Notes under the pieces: model-generated | The model's input: the letters and a program-made list of their open reading frames with translations, nothing else | Databases searched by the model: none | Told to the model about the DNA's origin: nothing | In this document: positions 24,366 through 35,718 of the stretch, in pieces | Layout: each line of letters starts with the position of its first letter | Numbering within the stretch: the stretch's first letter is position 1 | DNA from: Fermentimonas sp. | GTDB lineage: Bacteria; Bacteroidota; Bacteroidia; Bacteroidales; Dysgonomonadaceae | DNA: 49,275 nucleotides | Direction: 5' to 3' | NCBI GenBank assembly: GCA_028683355.1 | Contig: JAQUIZ010000003.1 | Location: 1 to 49,275 of the forward strand | Position numbers and translations under genes: made by a program

Positions 24366-25571
24366 ATGGTAAAGAATCTATTCTTTAGAAGCGACAAGAG
24401 CCCAAAAAACGTACAGATTAAAAAGGACATTTTAACTCATTTCATATCTAATGGCAACGATACTATCTCTGAGGTATCAAAAGTGCTGGATCTCAGTGTT
24501 CCAACCATTACAAAGTTCATAACAGAATTAATTGATCAGGATTTGATTAAAGAGTTTGGAAAAGCTCACACACCGGGTGGCAGACATCCAATAGTTTATG
24601 GCTTGAGTCCTGAATCCGCATACTTTGTAGGAGTGGACATGACACGTCACCATTTGAATATTGCTCTGATGGATTTTACAGGAAACATTGTAGAAAATCA
24701 AATGGGTATATCATACACCTATGACAACACACCCGAATCACTGGACATACTTAGTGATCATATACAAAACTTCATTGAAAAAACCGGCGAACGTAAACAG
24801 AAGATATTTAATATAAACCTCAATATTTCAGGAAGGGTAAACCCGGAATCAGGATATAGCTATAGTAGTTTTTATTTTAATGAGCGTCCTGTTAGTGAAG
24901 TTATTTCTAAAAAGCTGAATTTCAATGTAGGTATTGATAATGACACCAGGGCTATGGCCTATGGCGAATACATGAAAGGCGCCATTGAAGGTGCGCAGAA
25001 TATTATATTTGTAAATATTTCATGGGGACTTGGCATTGGCATCATTATTGACGGAAAACCATACTATGGCAAATCGGGTTTCTCAGGAGAATTTGGACAT
25101 TTCCCTACTTTTGACAATGAGATTTTGTGCCACTGCGGTAAAAAAGGTTGTCTTGAGACAGAAGCTTCCGGTCTGGCTATACACAGAATGATACTTGAAC
25201 GAATTTCAAACGGCGAAAGTACCATTTTAACTGATCAGGTAAAAGATATGAGTAAACTCACTTTAACCGACATAATGAAAGCTACCGCTCTTGAAGACCC
25301 TCTCTGTATTGAAATCATTGAAGATGTTGGTTATAAGCTAGGAAAATACATAGCAGGCCTGATCAATATATTCAACCCTGAATTGGTTGTAATAGGCGGA
25401 CAGGTTGCTGAAGCAGAAGGATTTATAATGCTTCCGATCAAAAGCTCAGTCAAAAAACACTCACTCAGTCTTGTTAATAAAGACTCTGAGATAGTAGCTT
25501 CTAAACTGAAAAATAAAGCAGGTGTTATTGGTGCATGTATGATAGCAAGAAGCAGGTTGTTTATTGAGTGA
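24366..25571 (+). CDS. ROK family transcriptional regulator (NagC/Mlc/XylR-like)
   Basis: The 401-residue protein has an N-terminal winged helix (about residues 18-75, TISEVSKVLDLSVPTITKFI). A ROK sugar-kinase-like domain follows: YFVGVDMTRHHLNIALMD, IGIDNDTRAMAYGEY, the GEFGHFP segment and a cysteine-rich zinc site CHCGKKGC (near residue 256). The DNA-binding domain plus zinc motif identify a regulator rather than a free sugar kinase. Such proteins repress sugar-utilisation genes and release DNA on binding a sugar or sugar phosphate. The nearest candidate target is the upstream GH3 gene (165-base gap, same strand) and perhaps its own promoter. The inducer is unknown. Confidence 0.85.
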   Translation: MVKNLFFRSDKSPKNVQIKKDILTHFISNGNDTISEVSKVLDLSVPTITKFITELIDQDLIKEFGKAHTPGGRHPIVYGLSPESAYFVGVDMTRHHLNIALMDFTGNIVENQMGISYTYDNTPESLDILSDHIQNFIEKTGERKQKIFNINLNISGRVNPESGYSYSSFYFNERPVSEVISKKLNFNVGIDNDTRAMAYGEYMKGAIEGAQNIIFVNISWGLGIGIIIDGKPYYGKSGFSGEFGHFPTFDNEILCHCGKKGCLETEASGLAIHRMILERISNGESTILTDQVKDMSKLTLTDIMKATALEDPLCIEIIEDVGYKLGKYIAGLINIFNPELVVIGGQVAEAEGFIMLPIKSSVKKHSLSLVNKDSEIVASKLKNKAGVIGACMIARSRLFIE

Positions 25572-25626
25572 GTGTTAATTTATCACTTAATAACAATAAA
25601 ACATTACACATTCTCGTTTTTTATCC

Positions 25627-25634
25627 TATTTTTG
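25627..25634 (+). promoter_or_regulatory. Bacteroidota -7 box for metY
   Basis: TATTTTTG matches TAnnTTTG and ends 22 bases before the ATG at 25657. This leaves a leader too short for a riboswitch, so methionine control, if any, must act at the DNA level. Confidence 0.6.
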
Positions 25635-25650
25635 CATGATATTAATTTAG

Positions 25651-26955
<1,305 letters not shown>

Positions 26956-26989
26956 TAATGTAAACTACAGATAGTCTAGAAGGTTAATC

Positions 26990-27032
26990 AAAACGAGGGT
27001 GATTTCAAAATGTTATGAAACACCCTCGTTTT
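26990..27032. terminator. Strong terminator after metY, likely bidirectional
   Basis: AAAACGAGGGTG (26990-27001) pairs perfectly with CACCCTCGTTTT (27021-27032). Inside, TTTCA and TGAAA extend the stem after one unpaired base. The arms begin with A-runs and end with T-runs, so both metY and the convergent lipoprotein gene can end here. Confidence 0.88.
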
Positions 27033-27039
27033 ATTCTAT

Positions 27040-27576
27040 TCATTCTACAACTTTCTTTATGAGTTCTTCATCTTCAAGAAGCGACCTTAGCTCCTGACGA
27101 AGATCTACGTTACTCACTTCCAGATCTTCAATCACCACACGCTGCCATATTTCTTCTACCCACCTGTTTTGCTCAACACCAAATTCATCAATGGGTTGAA
27201 ACCAACGCAAATACATGAAATTATCATGCGACATTTTGATTTGCAACGGATTATCCTTCCCTTCCTGACTTTTATTAAAAGAATTGATAATTGATTCTGT
27301 ATATAAATCTCCCTTAAGTGTATAAGAACCATCTACAGTAATGATTGCACCTTTTTCTGTTGACATAAAATTAATGAATCTGCCATCCGACTGTACAATT
27401 TTAAACATACCATTAGGAGTGATCTCATATCCAGCCTCGTCACTATTATGGATAGCCTTCACTTCCCATAATCCAATAATACTTTCAGCGTCTCTGTTAA
27501 CTGTATTTCTTGAGGTGCTGCAACCTGCCGCTAATACGAATAAAACCACAAATAAAATATACCCGAACGTTTTCAT
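27040..27576 (-). CDS. Lipocalin-like lipoprotein (DUF4488-type)
   Basis: The 178-residue protein starts with a clear lipoprotein signal (FVLAAGC, Cys19). IIGLWEVKAI then opens a small beta-barrel-like domain with alternating strands (GMFKIVQSDGRFINFM, GAIITVDGSYTLKGDLY, FMYLRWFQP). This pattern recalls DUF4488/lipocalin-like Bacteroidota lipoproteins, probably held on the periplasmic side or cell surface; a ligand is not known. The C-terminal 35 residues are acidic and probably helical (RQELRSLLEDEELIKKVVE). It is a single gene ending in the shared terminator. A possible TATATTTG box lies far upstream at 27690-27697 on the minus strand. Confidence 0.6.
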   Translation of the reverse strand: MKTFGYILFVVLFVLAAGCSTSRNTVNRDAESIIGLWEVKAIHNSDEAGYEITPNGMFKIVQSDGRFINFMSTEKGAIITVDGSYTLKGDLYTESIINSFNKSQEGKDNPLQIKMSHDNFMYLRWFQPIDEFGVEQNRWVEEIWQRVVIEDLEVSNVDLRQELRSLLEDEELIKKVVE

Positions 27577-27873
27577 AATATTATATTTTTAGAACCACCG
27601 TTTAAAACTCTATTTCTCAACACATACTAATGCAAATCTCTGTAGCACAGATAATTTTCCAAATCCACAAAGAGAACAAAACCTCTTCACAAATATAACA
27701 AAATGCACATATTATTGTTGATTTTTTAAAATTAATTGATTATCATTTATTGAATAGTTGAAAACGAGTTTGTATTATTTTCGATGCCCACAATAAAAAC
27801 AGTGACATTAGAGATATTTGTTAATTTACAAATGAGTGAATTTATTAAATTAACGAAAAAGAGCAGCTAATCA
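27577..27873. other. Divergent intergenic spacer without a gene
   Basis: This AT-rich stretch between the leftward lipoprotein and the rightward coiled-coil gene shows no open frame, tRNA or strong stem-loop. The only candidates are a TATATTTG box on the minus strand (27690-27697) and the rightward promoter that begins at 27874. Confidence 0.6.
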
Positions 27874-27904
27874 TTGGGTATTAGTATGAAAACGTATATT
27901 TTTG
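27874..27904 (+). promoter_or_regulatory. Promoter for the coiled-coil membrane protein gene
   Basis: TTG (27874-27876), a 20-base spacer and TATTTTTG (27897-27904) match the -33/-7 pattern, ending 27 bases before the ATG at 27932. It is one of the best-spaced promoters in the window. Confidence 0.6.
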
Positions 27905-27931
27905 TTATCTATTGGATAGAAAATACTAAAA

Positions 27932-28822
27932 ATGAAGATAAACTTTAGGGAACGCACCCCTCAACTCATTGCACTGATCGGAATTTTACTTATAGTTACT
28001 GCTGTACTAATTGGCTTTCTTGTTACACGAAATTCACAAGTGAAAGAGATGCAGGAACAGTTTATTGTTGACAAACAGGAACTGGAAGATGAATATGAGG
28101 CTATTTCATTACAGTACGAAGGCTTTAAGTTTAGTGTACAGAATGACTCTCTGCTATACAGGCTCCAGAACGAGCAGGCTAAAGTACTGCGCTTACAGGA
28201 AGAGTTGCGTATGACACAGGCAAGCGACAAGGCTGAGATTAAAAGATTGACAGATGAGCTTGCAACCCTGCGCAGAATACTGCGTTCTTATATCCACCAG
28301 ATAGATTCGCTCAACACTCTTAATAATGAGCTGAGAGCCAAGAACGAGCAGATAACTGATCAATACAATAGAACTAACCGCACACTACAGCAAGTTTCAC
28401 AGGAAAGGGAACAACTGTCAGAGAAAGTTTCACTGGCAGCACAGCTGGTAGCAACGAACATTAATGCCAAAGCAGTTAACGACCGGGGAAGAGAACAATC
28501 CCGTCTGAGCCGCAGTACACAGTTTGTTGTTACTTTTACTATTGCAAGAAATATAACCACAGAACCGGGCGAAAGAACAGTATATGTGAGAATTCTTACA
28601 CCGGACGGAACAGTTTTATCTAAAAGTTCTAACGATAAATTTCCATTTGAAAACAGTGAAATCATCTTTTCAATGAGACGTATTGTGGAATATGGAGGAG
28701 AAGAGATTCCGGTAACAATGTACTGGGACATTGAAGAATTCCTTATGCCCGGCACATTTAAAGCGGATATTTTTGCTGATGGGCATCACATAGGCTCACA
28801 CAGCTTCGTGATGGAAGATTAA
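27932..28822 (+). CDS. Membrane-anchored coiled-coil protein of unknown function
   Basis: The 296-residue protein has a short basic N-terminus and one transmembrane segment (residues 11-31, LIALIGILLIVTAVLIGFLV). A long charged coiled coil follows (about 36-170, rich in E, Q, L, R). A beta-rich C-terminal domain of about 100 residues (196-296) contains RTVYVRILTPDG and MYWDIEEFLMPGTFKADIF, which reads like an Ig-like fold. Topology is probably N-in with coil and domain in the periplasm. I recognise it only as a Bacteroidota-type hypothetical; no function is assigned. The convergent ligA ends 19 bases downstream. A scaffold or envelope-spacing role is possible but unsupported. Confidence 0.75.
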   Translation: MKINFRERTPQLIALIGILLIVTAVLIGFLVTRNSQVKEMQEQFIVDKQELEDEYEAISLQYEGFKFSVQNDSLLYRLQNEQAKVLRLQEELRMTQASDKAEIKRLTDELATLRRILRSYIHQIDSLNTLNNELRAKNEQITDQYNRTNRTLQQVSQEREQLSEKVSLAAQLVATNINAKAVNDRGREQSRLSRSTQFVVTFTIARNITTEPGERTVYVRILTPDGTVLSKSSNDKFPFENSEIIFSMRRIVEYGGEEIPVTMYWDIEEFLMPGTFKADIFADGHHIGSHSFVMED

Positions 28823-28841
28823 TTTTAAAGGTTACAAATAA

Positions 28842-30851
<2,010 letters not shown>

Positions 30852-30868
30852 TTATAATGATATACCCT

Positions 30869-31930
30869 TTACTGAAATATTCTCATCCAAGGATAAACAG
30901 CTCCCTTACTACTAGTTTTTGTAAAATTATCTATAGATGCTGAGAGAGTAAAAGTTTGCTGAAAAAGCAAGTTCCCCTCTGTTAAGTGTAGATTACCATT
31001 CAGTCGGATTTTAATCCTGTCAGTTTCCATAAACCTGATATAAAATTTACTCTGCAGATATGAAGTTCCCTGTAAAAATGGTGTGCCCCAATACAAATCA
31101 CCACCATACTGATTATAGAATCTCATTCTGGGATCTCCGGTATATAATGTATTCTCAGTTCCTATACCCCAAAACTCCAGGTTTGCCCTCGATATGAATC
31201 CTACAGGTTTATGAACAATATCAGCTTTCCTATCTCGCTCTATTCCTGCAAAAACTCCTGCTGACAATAATCCATTTAAGCCATTGGCAGATTCTAATTC
31301 TACACCAATTGATGCCATTCCCTGCATTTGTTCACTTACACCATATACAGGATTTCCCGGGTTTGTTCCTGCGTAATGGAAAAGATAAGACTGAAAATCA
31401 CTAAAAAATATCCCCTTTGCGGCTTTTCCTGAAAAGCCAATGAAGAAACTTTCCCTGTTTTCCGGAGTGGCATAACCGGTCCAGTCCATCCACGCGTTAA
31501 AAAAGTTTTTTCCTTTGCCCATCTGCCAGAACAAGCCTTGCATTATTGGAGTAAAATAGTTTACAGAATCATTAAAGAAAAAATCAGAATAGTTTGACAG
31601 TGCATCTCTTCTGGGGAATGAACCTGCACGAAAAATAGTATTTGGGGTGTTATACTGATAGAAAAGCGTTAGATCAACTTTGTCTATTGCTTTTTTCATT
31701 CCGGGTATTTTTAATAAATCTACACCGGCAACTATTGTGTGTAAAGAGTCCCAGGTGACACCACCGGAAGGTGAAAACCATATTCCGTTTAAAGTCTGTG
31801 GCTCAATGTAAGAGGACTTCTCGTACTCTCTGTTATCAAAAAAATAATCTAACCCAAGCTTCCACATATAATCCTGAGCTTGGATTGAAACGACTGAACA
31901 AAGTGTTAACAACAGAAGTACAAATCTCAT
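30869..31930 (-). CDS. Probable outer-membrane beta-barrel protein, unknown family
   Basis: The 353-residue product has a signal peptide (MRFVLLLLTLCSVVSIQA, cleavage near Gln19). The remainder alternates aromatic and polar strands (WKLGLDYFFDN, VDLTLFYQYN, FYIRFMETDRIKIRLNG) and ends in a phenylalanine-containing segment (YPWMRIFQ), as expected of an outer-membrane beta-barrel. No plug, TonB box or catalytic motif is seen, and I do not recognise the family. It lies between a MATE transporter gene (44-base gap) and ligA (20-base gap), all leftward, and may be co-transcribed with them. Function is unknown. Confidence 0.7.
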   Translation of the reverse strand: MRFVLLLLTLCSVVSIQAQDYMWKLGLDYFFDNREYEKSSYIEPQTLNGIWFSPSGGVTWDSLHTIVAGVDLLKIPGMKKAIDKVDLTLFYQYNTPNTIFRAGSFPRRDALSNYSDFFFNDSVNYFTPIMQGLFWQMGKGKNFFNAWMDWTGYATPENRESFFIGFSGKAAKGIFFSDFQSYLFHYAGTNPGNPVYGVSEQMQGMASIGVELESANGLNGLLSAGVFAGIERDRKADIVHKPVGFISRANLEFWGIGTENTLYTGDPRMRFYNQYGGDLYWGTPFLQGTSYLQSKFYIRFMETDRIKIRLNGNLHLTEGNLLFQQTFTLSASIDNFTKTSSKGAVYPWMRIFQ

Positions 31931-31974
31931 ATATCTGCCTTGTTTTTAAATGGTAAAGATAACTATAATTTTTA

Positions 31975-33297
31975 CTAAATCTTTCTCTCTTTCCATTTTC
32001 CATTTTTAAGATAGAAAAATGAGAGAGTCATTAGCAAGAACCAATAAATATGCTCGGTTGTCCATGCTGCAGCAACAGAAGCCTTCATGTAAACTATTAT
32101 AAACCACATATATGTGACATAAAACACAAGCGTTATCATTTCAAACTTAAGAGCTGTGCGAGTATTCCCTGTTCCGGAAACGGCACTGAATAATACAGAA
32201 CCCAGACTGTAAATAGGCAGGGATGATATCATTACATATAAAGGTACTACAGTATCTGAAACAAGTGAAGGATTATCAGTGTAAATTTTTATCATTAGTT
32301 TAGGGAAAGCAAGGAGGATTGAAATCACGATTAACATAACACCGAGGCTAATCACAGAAAGCCGTTTAATGAGGCCCTGAACTTCATGGGTTCTGCCTGC
32401 ACCAATGGTATTACTGACAAGTGTGCTTGTACTTGAACCAATAGCGTGTGACGGTATTGTGAAAATAGTATAGAAACTGCGTACAATATTTGTTACTGCA
32501 AGGGGTCTCTCACCCATATGATTCTCTATTAACATGAAGAAAAGAAACCAAGTGGAGATTGAGAAAAGATATTGAGCCATCATAAAAATGGAAATATCAA
32601 GTGTTTTTTTTATTACAACCCATTGGAATCTGATTTTATTGAATCCATATTTCAGCAGATCTACAGTTTTTCTTGTATAAATCAGGAAGAAGACAGTAGA
32701 TGAAAACTCAGCTATAACTGATGCAATAGCTGCACCGGCAATTCCCATTTCGGGCATTCCTAAATTTCCGAATATAAGCCCATAATCAAATATGATGTTT
32801 ACGACAGCCATTACAACTGCGTTGATTGTGAGCACCTTGGTACGTGCAACCCCAATATAAAATGCACGGAACATAAGATTAACAAAGGCAAATATTAATC
32901 CGAACACACGCCATTCGAGATACTCTGTTACTGCCCCGGCAATGTCAGCAGACTCAAACATAGCGGGAATCCAATTAACAGCACCGTATCTCAATATGGG
33001 AATCAGGATAATTGCAGGAATTAATAAGAAAAGAGAGCCCTGAATTACTATATCGCCGATTTTACTATAGTTTTTCTCTCCGTTACGCCGGCCTATAAGT
33101 ATCTGGCTTCCCATGCTGAAGCCAAAGCCGAGAGTATATATCGCAATATATATAACACCCGCTAATGCTGAAGCACCAAGCTCTACCTCTCCTACTCTTC
33201 CCAGGAAAGCTGTATCGATAACCTGTATCAGATTCTGAGCTAAAAGACTCAGAAAGATAGGAGCACTGATTTTAAAAATGTGTCTGTTGGTATACAC
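31975..33297 (-). CDS. MATE family efflux transporter
   Basis: The 440-residue protein has about 12 membrane segments in two bundles. The N-terminus (IFKISAPIFLSLLAQNLIQVIDTAFLGRVG) is the MATE opening helix with its usual Asp in VIDTAFLG. The paired middle motif NIIFDYGLIFGNLGMPEMGIAGAA is also typical. It would exchange cations or drugs against sodium or protons in the inner membrane; the substrate is unknown. The start is a GTG: an in-frame TAA lies 6 bases upstream and no earlier ATG exists. The start is only 14 bases from the panD terminator stem, so its own promoter must lie inside or upstream of that terminator region, or some read-through is needed. Confidence 0.88.
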   Translation of the reverse strand: MYTNRHIFKISAPIFLSLLAQNLIQVIDTAFLGRVGEVELGASALAGVIYIAIYTLGFGFSMGSQILIGRRNGEKNYSKIGDIVIQGSLFLLIPAIILIPILRYGAVNWIPAMFESADIAGAVTEYLEWRVFGLIFAFVNLMFRAFYIGVARTKVLTINAVVMAVVNIIFDYGLIFGNLGMPEMGIAGAAIASVIAEFSSTVFFLIYTRKTVDLLKYGFNKIRFQWVVIKKTLDISIFMMAQYLFSISTWFLFFMLIENHMGERPLAVTNIVRSFYTIFTIPSHAIGSSTSTLVSNTIGAGRTHEVQGLIKRLSVISLGVMLIVISILLAFPKLMIKIYTDNPSLVSDTVVPLYVMISSLPIYSLGSVLFSAVSGTGNTRTALKFEMITLVFYVTYMWFIIVYMKASVAAAWTTEHIYWFLLMTLSFFYLKNGKWKERKI

Positions 33298-33310
33298 TTT
33301 AATTTATTAA

Positions 33311-33342
33311 AAACCGCCAGCTACTGAAGTAACTGACGGTTT
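33311..33342 (-). terminator. Terminator of the panC-panD transcript
   Basis: On the minus strand a 15-base stem forms between 33342-33328 and 33325-33311 with two G-U pairs and a 2-base loop region, followed by a T-run (TTTTTAATAAATT). It lies 16 bases after the panD stop. The plus strand shows two C-A mismatches, so it is directional for leftward transcription. Confidence 0.8.
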
Positions 33343-33357
33343 GTGTAACAGTTATTG

Positions 33358-33711
33358 TTATTTCTTAATCAGATTTGATATTCCATCAAGATTGATGACA
33401 GTCGGGCTGAAAGTTTTAGCCTCTTCTACGGGTATTGAGGCGTAGCTCATTATAATTATTATATCTCCTTTCTGAACTTTACGTGCTGCGGCTCCATTAA
33501 GACAAATAATTCCTGAGCCGCGCTCGCCGCGTATAATATAGGTTTCGAAACGTTCACCATTATTGTTATTCACGATTGCCACTTTTTCGTGTATAAACAT
33601 ATTGGCTGCATCAATCAAATCTTCATCTATTGTGATGCTGCCTTCGTAATTTAAGTCGGCATCCGTTACAATTGCCCTGTGTATTTTTGATTTTAAAATT
33701 TCAATTCGCAT
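33358..33711 (-). CDS. panD: Aspartate 1-decarboxylase PanD
   Basis: The pyruvoyl enzyme makes beta-alanine from aspartate for pantothenate. Starting at the ATG at 33711 gives [19 protein letters not shown], and the self-cleavage Gly24-Ser25 (NYEGSIT) then has the same numbering as in E. coli PanD, where Ser25 becomes the pyruvoyl group. An open frame extends upstream to 33741, but those 10 residues ([10 protein letters not shown]) do not resemble PanD and overlap the panC stop. The 117-residue length agrees with the family. AYxxxx-type substrate residues and the conserved [11 protein letters not shown] (about 72-82) are present. It is the second gene of panC-panD. Confidence 0.93.
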   Translation of the reverse strand: MRIEILKSKIHRAIVTDADLNYEGSITIDEDLIDAANMFIHEKVAIVNNNNGERFETYIIRGERGSGIICLNGAAARKVQKGDIIIIMSYASIPVEEAKTFSPTVINLDGISNLIKK

Positions 33712-33718
33712 ATATATT

Positions 33719-34561
33719 TTATTTGTATCTGATATTATCAATTAATCTTACATCTCCACAGAATACTGCAATGCAGCCAACAATGTAATCAGAATCACTC
33801 CACTCTGTGACTTGCTGCAGATTATCTCCGTCAACAATCTGAAAGTATTCTATTTGTAAATCGGGGATGTTATTTATACTTCCGGTTACATAATCAGTAA
33901 GCTCTGCAGGAGAATAGTCACCTATCAATAACTTGCTTTCTTTTAAAACTTTGTAAATCTCTGAAGCATTCTTCCTTTGTTCTGCAGAAAGACGCTGATT
34001 CCGACTACTCATCGCTAATCCATTACTCTCACGTATGATGGGCATACCGACCACATTTACAGGCATAAACAGCTGCCTGACCATATCCCTGACGATTGCC
34101 AGCTGCTGAAAGTCCTTTTCACCAAAATAGGCATTGTCTGGCTTTATTATAGCAAATAACTTACTTACAATCTGAGCAACACCATTGAAATGTCCGGGTC
34201 TGAACTCTCCTTCCATTACTTTCTCAAGTTGTCCAAAATCAAATACCCGTTTATCCTCCTCAGGATACATCTCTTCAACTGAAGGAGAAAAGACATAATC
34301 AACTCCCAGCTTCTCCAGTAATTCATAATCCTTTTCCGGAGTACGGGGATAAAGTCTGAGATCCTCCTTATTATTAAATTGGGTAGGATTAACAAACAGA
34401 CTAACTATACTTATATCATTTTCTGCTACGCACTTCTTCACAAGTGAAGCATGACCTTCGTGAAGGGCACCCATTGTAGGTACTAAACCGATAGTTTCTC
34501 CCTTTTTACGATAACCTTGCAGTTGATTTTCTATTTCGGATTTTGTATCTATAATTTTCAT
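33719..34561 (-). CDS. panC: Pantothenate synthetase PanC
   Basis: The 280-residue enzyme joins pantoate and beta-alanine with ATP. Motifs are [16 protein letters not shown] (HIGH-type), [15 protein letters not shown] and the KMSKS-like [10 protein letters not shown] place the start at the ATG at 34561 ([11 protein letters not shown]); an earlier in-frame ATG at 34582 would add MHSKMRA, which is not typical of the family. It ends 7 bases before panD, so the two form an operon. The transcript diverges from the half-length glycogen synthase-like gene, with a 198-base gap. A near-match to a -7 box (TTGCTTTG) lies about 15 bases upstream of the start. Confidence 0.95.
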   Translation of the reverse strand: MKIIDTKSEIENQLQGYRKKGETIGLVPTMGALHEGHASLVKKCVAENDISIVSLFVNPTQFNNKEDLRLYPRTPEKDYELLEKLGVDYVFSPSVEEMYPEEDKRVFDFGQLEKVMEGEFRPGHFNGVAQIVSKLFAIIKPDNAYFGEKDFQQLAIVRDMVRQLFMPVNVVGMPIIRESNGLAMSSRNQRLSAEQRKNASEIYKVLKESKLLIGDYSPAELTDYVTGSINNIPDLQIEYFQIVDGDNLQQVTEWSDSDYIVGCIAVFCGDVRLIDNIRYK

Positions 34562-34700
34562 CGCCCGCATTTTAGAGTGCAAAGCAACAAAATAATTGCC
34601 ACATACAGAAAAGAATTTGCATTATTTCACTCTAAAAAACGACCTTAATACCACTTACCGCTCTCACTTATTGCTACTTATGATTTTCAGGCATTTATAT

Positions 34701-34734
34701 TTTGTAATTATGTGGATTTTTTTTATTATCTTTG
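34701..34734 (+). promoter_or_regulatory. Promoter for the GT5-domain gene, deciding its start
   Basis: TTTG (34701-34704), a 22-base spacer and TATCTTTG (34727-34734) match the -33/-7 pattern, slightly long. The box lies downstream of the earliest possible start at 34712, so transcription would begin after it and translation must use the ATG at 34760. Confidence 0.65.
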
Positions 34735-34759
34735 TACTCAAATTAAGATAATTAGCTTC

Positions 34760-35578
34760 ATGTCTCAGAAAAAAATTTTATACATTTCACAGGAAATCTA
34801 CCCTTATGTAGATGAAACACCAATCTCGAACACTTCGCGTTATTTACCTCAGGCCATTCAGGAGAAAGGCATGGAAATTCGTGCTTTCATGCCTAAGTAT
34901 GGCAATATCAATGAACGCAGGAATCAGCTTCATGAGGTTATACGACTCTCCGGGATGAACCTTATCATTGACGACTCGGATAACTCTCTGATTATTAAAG
35001 TCGCCTCTATCCAATCAGCACGTATGCAGGTTTATTTCATTGACAACGAGGATTATTTCCAAAACAGGGAAACAATAGTTGACAAGAATGGTGAAGAGTA
35101 TGACGACAACGAAGAGCGAAGTATCTTCTTTGTTCGTGGAGTTATGGAAACTATCAAGAAATTAAGATGGGTTCCGGATATTATTCATTGCCACGGCTGG
35201 TTTAGTGCATTAGCACCGCTTTATGTCAAAAAAGGATATAAAGATGATCCATGCTTTAAAGATGCAAAAGTGATATATTCTGTATATGACGAAACTTTTA
35301 AAAAGCCTTTTAATGAAAATGTGGCTGAGAAGCTCCGTTTTGAAGGAATCGGTGATCCTGAAATTGAAAAGGTAAAAAGCAGAGGAGTAATGGATTATCA
35401 AAATCTGATGAAACTGGCTGTTGATTATTCCGATGGTATAATTCTTGGAAGTAAGGATATTGATCCGGAAGTTGTTAAGTACATAAATGATGAAAAAGCT
35501 GAATTTATGCCTTACCAGTCAGACTTTGACAAGAGTGTGGATGAGATAGAATCTTTCTACAATAAGATAGCAGATTAA
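34760..35578 (+). CDS. Stand-alone glycogen/starch synthase N-terminal-like (GT5) domain
   Basis: The 272-residue protein aligns by eye with only the N-terminal Rossmann half of GT5 glycogen synthases (KILYISQEIYPYV, MEIRAFMPKYG, DIIHCHGWFSALAPLYVK); the whole C-terminal GT-B half is missing. The ADP-glucose-binding KTGGL segment expected near residues 17-24 is replaced by VDETPISN, and HxHDW is changed to HCHGW (143-147). Both changes suggest that it no longer catalyses glucan synthesis alone. A promoter box at 34727 fixes the start at 34760. It diverges from panC and is followed by a DUF4270 lipoprotein gene. Possible roles are glucan or sugar-nucleotide binding, a partner of another synthase, or an unrelated function. 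Confidence 0.8.
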   Translation: MSQKKILYISQEIYPYVDETPISNTSRYLPQAIQEKGMEIRAFMPKYGNINERRNQLHEVIRLSGMNLIIDDSDNSLIIKVASIQSARMQVYFIDNEDYFQNRETIVDKNGEEYDDNEERSIFFVRGVMETIKKLRWVPDIIHCHGWFSALAPLYVKKGYKDDPCFKDAKVIYSVYDETFKKPFNENVAEKLRFEGIGDPEIEKVKSRGVMDYQNLMKLAVDYSDGIILGSKDIDPEVVKYINDEKAEFMPYQSDFDKSVDEIESFYNKIAD

Positions 35579-35718
35579 GAATTTCATTCTTAACTAAAAC
35601 TTATTTTAGCTTCAGCTATACACAATTATATTTAAAAATCGAAAGAAAGCTATATTCTGTTTTTAAATCACATTATTTTTTTGGATATTTGCGGCGTTGA
35701 AATAATATTTTGAAACTA

